A DNA stretch of 15,227 nt. Origin: CAVEFW01 sp964579575. Lineage in GTDB: Bacteria > Actinomycetota > Coriobacteriia > Coriobacteriales > Eggerthellaceae. Position 1 is the stretch's first letter. The number at the start of each line of letters is the position of its first letter. The notes beneath the pieces are model-generated. The model was not told where the DNA came from. It worked only from the letters and a program-made list of their open reading frames with translations, and did no database searches. The position numbers and the translations under genes were made by a program. The stretch covers positions 1-15,227 of the forward strand of contig CAZOGL010000038.1 of NCBI GenBank assembly GCA_964579575.1. Reading direction: 5' to 3'. Positions 7,018-13,702 of the stretch are shown here, piece by piece.

Positions 7018-9183
7018 CTACGCTGCAGAACCCGCGGCGACAGAGACGTCCGTCGACTCTCCCGAGCCTCCGGCGTCCCCTGAACCCGAGCCTCCTCCGC
7101 CCGTTTCAGACCCGGAATCCGACCCCGAGTCAGGGACAATCGCGCCCCCCTCACCAGATCCACCCTCAGGGTCGCCGCCCTCATTCGTGTTAGAGGTATT
7201 GGCGTTCTCGTTTGTTGTCTCATTTGCCGTCTCGTTTGTCGTGTTGTTCATGTAGTAAGCCGAAGAGGAATACGAGGTCTTTACATCGAGGTCGGTGTTG
7301 CTGAAGGTCTTCGTGTATTCCGGATCAGACGCCTCAGGGAACTCAACGGGAGATTGCCCCTCGAGCACCTGGTTCATGAAAGCAGAGAACACGCTTGTGG
7401 CAGTTGAGGTCGTAGCTCTCTTGTTGTCGGGGTCGCCAAGCCAGATAGCAACCGACATCTGGGGGGTAAACCCGCAAAACCAACTGTCGTACTCATATTC
7501 GGAGGTCCCAGTCTTTCCTGCGGCCTCTTGGCCATTCGACAGTCGCGCCGCCGTGCCTGTACCACTTGTGATGACGCCTTTCATGACCTCTGTTGCCGCA
7601 TGAGCTACCTCTGCGGAGAGGACCTTGGTTCCTTGAGGCGTCTCGTTATCGATGACCACATTGCCCTTGCGATCAATAGCCTTCGTGATACATACGGCAT
7701 CGTAGTGGGTGCCACCGTTTGCGATGGTGGCGTATGCGTCGGCCATCTCAAGGGTCGTTACCTCCGACGCGCCAAGAGTCAAAGCCCCCTCCGCTCTCAG
7801 GTCGGACGTGATACCCATGCTGTGGGCGGTGTTGACGACGTTTTGTGCTCCGACCGCCATGATCAAGCGGGCGAAACCCGTGTTGGAGGACACCGCGAAT
7901 GCACCCGATATGGTTTGTATACCATAGTTTGAGTACCCGTAGTTCTTTACCTCCCAGTCGCCAATCTTTACCGTGGATGCACAATTGACGCGCGTCTTCG
8001 GATCGATTCCTTGCTGAATCGCCGTCACAAGGGTAAACGTCTTGAAGGAAGATCCCGGGGAGCGCTTCGCTTGGGCAGCAAGGTTGTATTGGTTTTGGTA
8101 GAAGTCCCGCCCACCAACCATCGCCTTGATGTAGCCCGTATTGGGATCGATCGCGGTCAGCGCGCACTCGTAGGAGATTCCGACCTGATCAAGCTTCTCA
8201 GAAACAGCCTCCTGTGCATACTCTTGTATCGTCGGGTCAAGGGTGGTATACACCGTCAAACCACCCTCAAATATGTCAGCAGAGGTCAGGTCGTATGAAT
8301 TAAGCAGCTCGTTGCGAACGTAGCTTGTGAAATACGGGTATTTCTCGATACCGTCGGTAGAGATATCGGATGTCTCAAGCACGACAGACTCCGCCTTTGC
8401 GGCGGCTGCTGCGGCCTCGGTGACAAAGCCGTTTGCCACCATGCGGTCAAGGACGGCGTTTCGACGCTGGATTGCGTTGTCGAGATAATCGATGGGGTTG
8501 TTATACGTGGGCGATTGCGGAATGCCGGCGAGGAGGGCCGCCTCGCTCAACGTCAGTTCCGACGCGCTCTTCGAGAAATATCGTTGTGCCGCAGCCTCAA
8601 TACCGTAAGCACCAGAACCATAGTTGATGGTATTCATGTACATGAGCAGGATTTCGTCCTTGGTGAAAAGCTGCTCCATCTGCATCGCAACAGCCGCTTC
8701 GCGGACCTTGCGCTTGAGAGAGATATCGTTGGCCTCATCAGACAAAACAGTGTTACGTGCAAGCTGTTGCGAAATGGTGGATGCGCCTTCGATGCTTCCA
8801 CCGGTCACATTGTTCCAAAGCGCTCGCGCGATGCCGATAACATCAACAGCTCCATGGTCGTAGTAACGCTCGTCCTCGACTGCCACCGTTGCCCATTTTG
8901 CATTCTCGCCCACCTCGGAAAGGGAGGAGAGAGGAATGCGGTTTTGCAAACTGAAACTCGCAAGAACCGTCGTAGCGTCTGCGGCATATACCGTGGTAGG
9001 CGAGCTGACGTTGTAGTCTTCCGCAGAGTCGCAAGCGGGAAGATCACGTGTCCAATAGAATGCAAGACCCACGCCCGCGCAACACGCCACAAGAATAAGT
9101 ACCAAAATCACCACAAGAAAACGAACAAGTTTGTTGTGCTTTTTCTTCGTCACCTTCATATGTCGCGCGTTTGAGTGAGCCAT
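7018..9183 (-). CDS. Class A penicillin-binding protein (bifunctional), copy 2
   Basis: Same reaction and architecture as the plus-strand PBP: lipid II polymerisation and peptide cross-linking at the cell surface. The frame is open from 9204, but the ATG at 9183 is preferred because GGGGA lies just upstream; the 9204 ATG has no Shine-Dalgarno. This gives 721 aa. Numbered so, a Lys-rich N-terminus is followed by a membrane segment at about 19-44. GT51 glutamates are E103 (VEDERYYDH) and E162 (RKVREA). Transpeptidase motifs are S378-x-x-K (SSFK), S432-S-N and K557-T-G. The last 70 or so residues are low-complexity: Asn/Thr/Glu repeats and then Gly/Ser/Glu/Asp-rich sequence, probably an extracellular disordered tail. 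It keeps close local identity to copy 1 (both have EANDISLKRKVREA and NTINYG), so the two are paralogues. Confidence 0.95.
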   Translation of the reverse strand: MAHSNARHMKVTKKKHNKLVRFLVVILVLILVACCAGVGLAFYWTRDLPACDSAEDYNVSSPTTVYAADATTVLASFSLQNRIPLSSLSEVGENAKWATVAVEDERYYDHGAVDVIGIARALWNNVTGGSIEGASTISQQLARNTVLSDEANDISLKRKVREAAVAMQMEQLFTKDEILLMYMNTINYGSGAYGIEAAAQRYFSKSASELTLSEAALLAGIPQSPTYNNPIDYLDNAIQRRNAVLDRMVANGFVTEAAAAAAKAESVVLETSDISTDGIEKYPYFTSYVRNELLNSYDLTSADIFEGGLTVYTTLDPTIQEYAQEAVSEKLDQVGISYECALTAIDPNTGYIKAMVGGRDFYQNQYNLAAQAKRSPGSSFKTFTLVTAIQQGIDPKTRVNCASTVKIGDWEVKNYGYSNYGIQTISGAFAVSSNTGFARLIMAVGAQNVVNTAHSMGITSDLRAEGALTLGASEVTTLEMADAYATIANGGTHYDAVCITKAIDRKGNVVIDNETPQGTKVLSAEVAHAATEVMKGVITSGTGTAARLSNGQEAAGKTGTSEYEYDSWFCGFTPQMSVAIWLGDPDNKRATTSTATSVFSAFMNQVLEGQSPVEFPEASDPEYTKTFSNTDLDVKTSYSSSAYYMNNTTNETANETTNENANTSNTNEGGDPEGGSGEGGAIVPDSGSDSGSETGGGGSGSGDAGGSGESTDVSVAAGSAA
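7206..7241 (-). repeat. Three 12-bp tandem units in the PBP-2 tail
   Basis: On the plus strand the units are TCTCGTTTGTTG, TCTCATTTGCCG and TCTCGTTTGTCG, each encoding N-E-T-like tetrads on the minus strand (TNET, ANET, TNEN region). The repeat is imperfect and lies in the disordered C-terminal tail, where such repeats tend to vary in number. Confidence 0.7.
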
Positions 9184-9263
9184 TCTTTCCCCATTCGTTG
9201 ACATAACATCGTGAATTGCTGCATCGACGCTCGCGTCAGCGCCTTTTCACGCCCAATCAGTGC

Positions 9264-9289
9264 AAACACTACATTAATGCAAAGTAGTG
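9264..9289 (-). terminator. Weak terminator-like hairpin after argR
   Basis: CACTAC and GTAGTG form a perfect 6-bp stem around an 11-base loop, followed on the minus strand by only three T. It lies 8 nt past the argR stop. The loop contains TTTGCATTAATG, which resembles the ARG-box-like motifs upstream of argR and argJ, so the site may be bound by ArgR instead. Confidence 0.35.
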
Positions 9290-9296
9290 ACGCGTG

Positions 9297-9725
9297 CTAC
9301 CTGAGACGGAGTGCCTCGATTTGGTCGCCTATATCAGCCGCCGCCTCAAAGGACTTGGCGGCAATCATGATGGTGTCATCACCCGCAACCGTACCAAGGA
9401 CGCCGTCGAGAGCAGCGGCATCGAGGGCGGCAGACACCCCCTGAGCAGCACCGGGGCTTGTTTTCACAACTACGAGATTGCAAGCTGCTTGGACGCTCAC
9501 GACAAGGTCTGACACGAGGCGGGCGAGACGCTGCTCCTCGGGGAGGGCATATTGTCCGTTTTCGGCTTTCACGAGGCCAAGCTCGAGGACGTCACGAGAA
9601 ATCGTCGCCTGGGTACAATCGTAGCCAGCGATACGCAATTGTTCGGCGAGATCCTTTTGCGTACGAACAGGATAGGTACGAATGATGTCGCGGATTGCGT
9701 CATGACGTTGCTGTCGTTTTCTCAT
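9297..9725 (-). CDS. argR: Arginine repressor ArgR
   Basis: DNA-binding hexameric repressor that senses arginine and controls arginine synthesis and breakdown genes. At 142 aa it is slightly shorter than E. coli ArgR. The N-terminal winged helix-turn-helix (about 1-65) has the recognition segment TQATISRDVLELGLVK with S43-R44-D45. The C-terminal domain (about 70-142) carries the oligomerisation and arginine-binding motifs GAAQ (92-95) and GTVAGDDTIM (111-120). The ATG at 9725 has AAAGGGTGA just upstream. It has its own promoter with a perfect TATAAT and is separated from argD by two hairpins, so it can be transcribed independently of the argJBD genes upstream. An ARG-box-like sequence overlapping that promoter suggests autoregulation. 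Confidence 0.96.
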   Translation of the reverse strand: MRKRQQRHDAIRDIIRTYPVRTQKDLAEQLRIAGYDCTQATISRDVLELGLVKAENGQYALPEEQRLARLVSDLVVSVQAACNLVVVKTSPGAAQGVSAALDAAALDGVLGTVAGDDTIMIAAKSFEAAADIGDQIEALRLR

Positions 9726-9751
9726 AGCTCACCCTTTCAGCCGATTGCTCT

Positions 9752-9775
9752 CCAATTATATTCATTATTTATGCA
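9752..9775 (-). promoter_or_regulatory. argR promoter with ARG-box-like sequence
   Basis: On the minus strand TATAAT (9755-9760) is a perfect -10 box, placing the transcript start about 20-25 nt before the ATG. No clear -35 is found at the usual spacing. Immediately upstream and overlapping is TTTGCATAAATAATGAAT. Its TGCAT and TGAAT elements resemble ArgR half-sites. The site touches the 3' arm of the adjacent terminator hairpin. Confidence 0.55.
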
Positions 9776-9811
9776 AAAACGCGCAATTAGTTCCTATAAT
9801 TACGCGTTTTT
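9775..9811. terminator. Bidirectional terminator hairpin between argD and argR
   Basis: AAAAACGCG (9775-9783) pairs with CGCGTTTTT (9803-9811). After a single mismatch, AATTA (9785-9789) pairs with TAATT (9797-9801). The T-run is built into the stem on both strands. It can end argD transcripts that pass the first hairpin and block antisense transcripts entering argR. Confidence 0.7.
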
Positions 9812-9822
9812 TACAATTAATA

Positions 9823-9853
9823 TTAATAAGGGCATCCGATTGCTCAGATGCCC
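9823..9853 (-). terminator. First terminator hairpin after argD
   Basis: On the minus strand GGGCATC, a 10-base loop and GATGCCC form a perfect 7-bp stem only 6 nt past the argD stop, followed by TTATTAAT. The tail is T/A-mixed, so termination here may be incomplete and finished by the next hairpin. Confidence 0.6.
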
Positions 9854-9859
9854 CCTGTG

Positions 9860-11095
9860 CTACATGATGGTGACGAGTTTCTCCACCATAGCGTCAACGT
9901 CGCTTTCCGTACACACCAACGGCGGAAGGAAGCGCATAGTGCGCGGACCCGTATAGTTCAACACTAGGCCTACCCCAAGACCGGCAAGAACAATATCCGG
10001 AGCGCTCTTTTCCACTTCGTCTGCAAGGTCGATAGCGAGCATCAAGCCACGGCCGCGAACCGTCTTGACCTGCGGCAAGGCAGCGAGCTTTTCCTGCATA
10101 TACTTGCCAACGCGGGTAACCTGTTCCGCAAGGCCACGCTTTTGAATCTCGGTCAAGGTCGCATAGATTGCCGCAACGGCAAGATTGCTTCCGCCGAACG
10201 TGGAGCCGTGGTCACCGGGCTCATAAGCTGCAGCGACCTCTGCGCGAGCAACACTCATGCCACAGGGAAAACCTCCCGCAACGCCCTTGGCGATAGAGAC
10301 GATATCGGGGGTGATTCCGTAGTGTTGGAACGCAAAGGGATAGGTGCCAGCGCGATAGATGCCGCACTGGACCTCATCGCAAATCATCATGGCGCCATGC
10401 TTCTTGGTCAGCGCGCGAACAGCCTGGAGAAATTCAGGTGTGCAGGGATTGACGCCGGACTCTCCTTGGATAACCTCGAGCAACATACCGCAAATCTGGT
10501 CACCCATCTCCTCAAACAATTTCTCAAGAGCGGGAATATCGTTGATCGGTGTTGTCACGAAACCGCTGGGCAAAGGTTGGAACCACTCTTGCTTGACCTG
10601 TTGTGCCGTGGCGGCAAGCGTCGCCAAGGTACGACCATGGAAGCTCTTCTCGAGAACGACAATGGTACGAGGGCTCGTCAGCGGCTCGTTGCCTTCCGCA
10701 ACCCACTTACGACGCGCATACAGGCGAGCGAGCTTGATAGAGCACTCGTTTGCCTCAGCGCCGGAGTTCGCAAAGAAGCTCTTCCAATCCTGCTTTTCGG
10801 TATCGCCCTCGTTCAACATATCGGAGACGAGCTTGGCAACCTCACCGCGTTTCTCGATGTAGTAGTAATTGCTGACATGGATAAGGGTTTCGGCCTGCTT
10901 CTTGACAGCCTCCACGACCGCCTCCGGGCAATGACCCAAACTGTCGGCGCCGATACCACCGATGAAATCGAGATATTCGCGACCCTCATCATCCTTGAGC
11001 GTCATGCCCTTGCCGGACACAAACTCCACAGGCTTGCGGGCAAAGGTCCCCATCACATAGCGGGACTCGAGTTCTTGTTGTTCAGCCAAAGACAT
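9860..11095 (-). CDS. argD: Acetylornithine aminotransferase
   Basis: PLP-dependent class III aminotransferase that converts N-acetylglutamate 5-semialdehyde and glutamate to N-acetylornithine and 2-oxoglutarate. The frame is open from a GTG at 11125, but the ATG at 11095 is the likely start because GAAAGGA lies about 10 nt upstream, giving 411 aa. Numbered so: SGAEANE at 111-117 (PLP phosphate contact), SFHGRTLATLAAT at 151-163, DEVQ at 240-243, and the Schiff-base lysine K270 in SIAKGVAGGFP. GSTFGG follows. The end (PRTMRFLPPL) is typical of the family. It lies 47 nt after argB in the same direction and belongs to one transcription unit with argJ and argB. Ornithine or succinylornithine aminotransferase are alternatives by sequence alone, but the context favours ArgD. 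Confidence 0.94.
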   Translation of the reverse strand: MSLAEQQELESRYVMGTFARKPVEFVSGKGMTLKDDEGREYLDFIGGIGADSLGHCPEAVVEAVKKQAETLIHVSNYYYIEKRGEVAKLVSDMLNEGDTEKQDWKSFFANSGAEANECSIKLARLYARRKWVAEGNEPLTSPRTIVVLEKSFHGRTLATLAATAQQVKQEWFQPLPSGFVTTPINDIPALEKLFEEMGDQICGMLLEVIQGESGVNPCTPEFLQAVRALTKKHGAMMICDEVQCGIYRAGTYPFAFQHYGITPDIVSIAKGVAGGFPCGMSVARAEVAAAYEPGDHGSTFGGSNLAVAAIYATLTEIQKRGLAEQVTRVGKYMQEKLAALPQVKTVRGRGLMLAIDLADEVEKSAPDIVLAGLGVGLVLNYTGPRTMRFLPPLVCTESDVDAMVEKLVTIM

Positions 11096-11115
11096 ACTGA
11101 CACATCCTTTCTCGC

Positions 11116-11135
11116 CACAGCGCACAAGCGCTCTG
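11116..11135 (-). other. Intercistronic hairpin between argB and argD
   Basis: CAGAGCGC and GCGCTGTG form an 8-pair stem with one G-G mismatch around the loop TTGT, just upstream of the argD Shine-Dalgarno. No U-tract follows. It may be an RNA-processing or stability site. Confidence 0.35.
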
Positions 11136-11142
11136 CCTATTC

Positions 11143-12108
11143 CTACTGTTGTTGCTGCTCGACGTTGCCACGAGAAACCAAACGCTGCGCAAAACGGCTC
11201 AGCGAGTGTTGGGCCTCAGGTTGATCGCCGTCACTATAAACCATGGTTCCGATGCCCTTATCAGTAAGCAACTCCAAAAGCAACGCATGAGGGATGGTGC
11301 CATTGATCATGTGGGCACGACTCACGCCGCTGCGCAACGCGTGCGCGCATGCACCGAGTTTAGGGATCATCCCCGTGGAAACCTCGCCGTCGGCAATCAT
11401 CTGCTCGCATTCTTCCAAAGACAGACGAGACACGAGGGAATCCTTGTCCTCAAAGTCACGATAGAGACCGTCCACGTCGCTGAGGAAGACCACCTTGTGC
11501 GCTCCGATAGCCGCAGCAACATGACCTGCGACGACATCGGCATTCACGTTGAAGACACCGCCGTCGTTACCCATGGCAATCGAGGCGATGACCGGTATGA
11601 AGTCGGCCTTGATCAGATTGTCGATCAATTGGGTGTTTACCTGGGTGATCTTACCGACACGACCGTGCACGTCATCCATCTGCTCGGCGATAAGCGTACC
11701 GGCATCAGCGCCAGACAGACCAACGGCAAGATTACCGTGCTCGTTCATCTCTTGGACAAGTTGTTGGTTGACCGTACCTACAAGCACCTCGCGAACAAGA
11801 TCCATGGCCTCCGGCGTCGTAACACGCTGGCCGTCAATGAATTCGACAGGGAGGTTGGATTTTTTCATGGCTTGGGAGATTGCCTTGCCGCCACCATGCA
11901 CGATAACGGGATTCACACCGATAATCTTCAAGAGAACAATATCGGCCATGACGTCAGCGCGCAATTCGTCATCAACCATCGCAGCTCCGCCGTACTTGAT
12001 GACAATCGTCTTGCCGGTGACATTCTTAATCCACGGCATGGCCTCCACAAGGACGTCTGCCGTAAGGCTCGACACCCCCTTGGGACGTGTTTCCTTGCTG
12101 TAATACAT
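11143..12108 (-). CDS. argB: Acetylglutamate kinase
   Basis: Phosphorylates N-acetylglutamate with ATP, the second committed step to ornithine. The frame stays open to 12279, but that would overlap argJ by 119 bp. The ATG at 12108 with GAGG about 10 nt and GGA 4 nt upstream is the better start, giving 321 aa. Motifs: K38-Y-G-G, HGGGK at 71-75, FIDGQRVTTPE around 90-100, and the C-terminal block GMIPKLGACAHAL. The N-terminal segment (about 14-27, LTADVLVEAMPWI) resembles the extra helix of hexameric, arginine-inhibited kinases, so feedback inhibition is likely but inferred. The protein is longer than usual because of an extra tail ending in VEQQQQ. It follows argJ by 52 nt and precedes argD by 47 nt. 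Confidence 0.95.
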   Translation of the reverse strand: MYYSKETRPKGVSSLTADVLVEAMPWIKNVTGKTIVIKYGGAAMVDDELRADVMADIVLLKIIGVNPVIVHGGGKAISQAMKKSNLPVEFIDGQRVTTPEAMDLVREVLVGTVNQQLVQEMNEHGNLAVGLSGADAGTLIAEQMDDVHGRVGKITQVNTQLIDNLIKADFIPVIASIAMGNDGGVFNVNADVVAGHVAAAIGAHKVVFLSDVDGLYRDFEDKDSLVSRLSLEECEQMIADGEVSTGMIPKLGACAHALRSGVSRAHMINGTIPHALLLELLTDKGIGTMVYSDGDQPEAQHSLSRFAQRLVSRGNVEQQQQ

Positions 12109-12144
12109 ATTTTCCAACCTCTTCCTATCTCTCAACACGGGACT

Positions 12145-12158
12145 CCAACAAACGTTGG
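12145..12158 (-). other. Intercistronic hairpin between argJ and argB
   Basis: CCAAC-AAAC-GTTGG on the plus strand is a perfect 5-bp stem that can be extended by GGA/TCC past a small bulge. It sits immediately after the argJ stop codon and has no U-tract. Confidence 0.35.
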
Positions 12159-12160
12159 TC

Positions 12161-13459
12161 CTACGTGCGGTAATCTCCGTTAATGGTGACATAGTCATGG
12201 GAGAAGTCGCAGGTCCACATCCTTGTCGCGGCAGAACCCGCGCCGAGATCGATGTCGATGGCGATCTCGGGTTCCTCAAAACGCCTCAATGCCTCATCTT
12301 CGTCAAAAAGAACCGTCAGACCACCGCGACACACCGGCATACCCATGATGTCGATGGACACATCCTCTTGCTTGAAACGAGCGCCAGAGCGACCAGCGGC
12401 AGCCGCAATTCGTCCCCAATTTGCGTCATGGCCATAAATTGCAGTCTTGACAAGGGGGCTGTTCGCGATGGTTCGTGCTGCCTTATCAGCATCTTCCTCA
12501 TCGGCAGCACCCGTCACACGAACCGTCACGAGACGCGTCGCGCCTTCGCCATCTGCGGCCATCTTGCGCGCAAGGTTGTTGCAAACCGCGTCAAGTGCTT
12601 GTTGGAACAGGGCAAACTCAGGGGTACCGGGCTTCATCATGGGAGCCCCGGGTGCGGCCGCGCCGCTCGCCAAAGAGAAACAGCTGTCGTTGGTGGAAGT
12701 ATCGGAGTCAACCGTGATCTTGTTAAAGCTTTTCTTCACAGAGGCCGAGAGGGCGGCACGCAAATCGATGGCGGCAATCGGAGCGTCCGTGGTGATAACG
12801 CTGATCATGGTCGCCATATTCGGCATGATCATGCCAGATCCCTTAGACATACCACCGACCGTGAACGTCGCACCCCCATACACCGGGTTTTCAACCTGAA
12901 ACGTAAAGGCGCATTCTTTCGGAACGGTGTCGGTTGTCATGATGGCGCGCGCAACCGTATGGCCGGCGTCAATGTCGTGGGAAAGGGCCTCGAGCGCCTT
13001 GGGGATTCCTACGGAAAACGGCTCGAGGGGCAAGTGCATTCCGATGACGCCCGTAGAAGCGACGAGGACCTCGTCTGCCGTGCAACCCACCGCATCTGCC
13101 ACCATCTGAGCAGAGGTGCGCGCGTTGTCAAGACCGATTGCGCCGGTGGCAGCGTTGGCATTGCCAGAATTGATGACAATCGCACGCGCCGTGCCGTATT
13201 GGATACCGTCAAGGTGTTCACGCGAAACGATCACCGGTGCCGCGCAAAACACGTTTTGGGTAAACGTCGCGGCGGCGGGACAAGGCTCATCGGCAACCAC
13301 AATGGCAAAATCGAGCCTCGTCGGGTCCTTCTTGAAACCAGCGTGGACGCCCGCAGCAGCAAAGCCTTTTGCGGCGGTACATCCACCATCAATCTCGGTC
13401 AAGCCTGGCGCAAGCTCCTCAGCGGCACCGTTATATAAAGGCTTTATCTTTTTGGCCAT
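12161..13459 (-). CDS. argJ: Glutamate N-acetyltransferase / amino-acid acetyltransferase ArgJ
   Basis: Transfers the acetyl group from N-acetylornithine to glutamate, closing the acetyl cycle of arginine synthesis. Bifunctional members also use acetyl-CoA, which cannot be decided from sequence. The 432-aa precursor self-cleaves into two chains before a Thr nucleophile. The cleavage block KGSGMIMPNMATM is at 206-218, with T217 as nucleophile. The oxyanion-hole pair is T136-G137 in ASTGVIG. The C-terminus SHDYVTINGDYRT matches the family's conserved end. The start is ATG 13459, preceded by only a weak purine-rich site (AGAGAAAGA). It is the first gene of the argJBD unit. No argC lies upstream; the next gene is rpsA. 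Confidence 0.95.
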   Translation of the reverse strand: MAKKIKPLYNGAAEELAPGLTEIDGGCTAAKGFAAAGVHAGFKKDPTRLDFAIVVADEPCPAAATFTQNVFCAAPVIVSREHLDGIQYGTARAIVINSGNANAATGAIGLDNARTSAQMVADAVGCTADEVLVASTGVIGMHLPLEPFSVGIPKALEALSHDIDAGHTVARAIMTTDTVPKECAFTFQVENPVYGGATFTVGGMSKGSGMIMPNMATMISVITTDAPIAAIDLRAALSASVKKSFNKITVDSDTSTNDSCFSLASGAAAPGAPMMKPGTPEFALFQQALDAVCNNLARKMAADGEGATRLVTVRVTGAADEEDADKAARTIANSPLVKTAIYGHDANWGRIAAAAGRSGARFKQEDVSIDIMGMPVCRGGLTVLFDEDEALRRFEEPEIAIDIDLGAGSAATRMWTCDFSHDYVTINGDYRT

Positions 13460-13512
13460 GTTTGTCTATCTTTCTCTTTGGGAACAGCCCGGAAAAGACT
13501 TCCCGTTTCTTT

Positions 13513-13533
13513 GTACAATCTCGCTTATTGTAC
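13513..13533. promoter_or_regulatory. Perfect inverted repeat upstream of argJ, possible operator
   Basis: GTACAAT (13513-13519) and ATTGTAC (13527-13533) are perfect inverted 7-mers with a 7-bp centre, 54-74 bp upstream of the argJ start. On the minus strand TACAAT could double as a -10 box, although no convincing -35 is found. The spacing suits a dimeric regulator, or a stem in the leader RNA. Confidence 0.35.
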
Positions 13534-13548
13534 GGAATATTTCCTAAG

Positions 13549-13596
13549 TTTGCATAAAAAATTGATTTTTGTACAGAAATATTCATTTTTTTGCAA
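13549..13596. promoter_or_regulatory. A+T-rich argJ control region with candidate ArgR half-sites
   Basis: Contains TTTGCATAAAAAATTGA (13549-13565) and TATTCATTTTTTTGCAA (13580-13596), which resemble the element at the argR promoter. On the minus strand TTGCAA (13591-13596) and TACAAA (13568-13573) are spaced by 17 bp and could be the argJ promoter, with the TGAAT half-site inside the spacer. The functional call is inference from position and similarity. Confidence 0.4.
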
Positions 13597-13640
13597 TTAT
13601 TTTAAAAACCAGAGCGAGGTTTGCCCCTATTTGCTCCTCT

Positions 13641-13677
13641 AACAAAGAAAGAACCCTCCCGAAAAGGGGAGGGTTCT
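13641..13677 (-). terminator. Strong intrinsic terminator of rpsA
   Basis: AGAACCCTCCC (13650-13660 on the plus strand) pairs perfectly over 11 bp with GGGAGGGTTCT (13667-13677) around a 6-base loop. On the minus strand the hairpin is followed by TTCTTTGTT. It lies 25 nt after the rpsA stop codon and separates rpsA from the argJ promoter region. Confidence 0.9.
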
Positions 13678-13702
13678 CAAATTTAGACGGTTACTCGGAA
13701 GA

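Noticed and set aside
6823..7193. Plus-strand frames of about 110 codons near 6861-7255 rich in Pro, Arg and Ser
   Set aside because: They are shadows of the Gly/Ser/Glu-rich tail of PBP-2 on the other strand and of the spacer; they lack ribosome binding sites and family features.
4179..9183. Invertible segment driven by recombination between the two inverted PBP genes
   Set aside because: By eye the two genes differ at many synonymous sites even in the most conserved blocks, with only short identical runs, so homologous inversion is unlikely now.
11096..11125. argD starting at the GTG at 11125
   Set aside because: The ATG at 11095 lies at a good distance from GAAAGGA; the upstream GTG has no suitable site.
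12109..12279. A longer argB starting at 12279
   Set aside because: It would overlap argJ by 119 bp and adds residues unlike any acetylglutamate kinase. The ATG at 12108 has a ribosome binding site.
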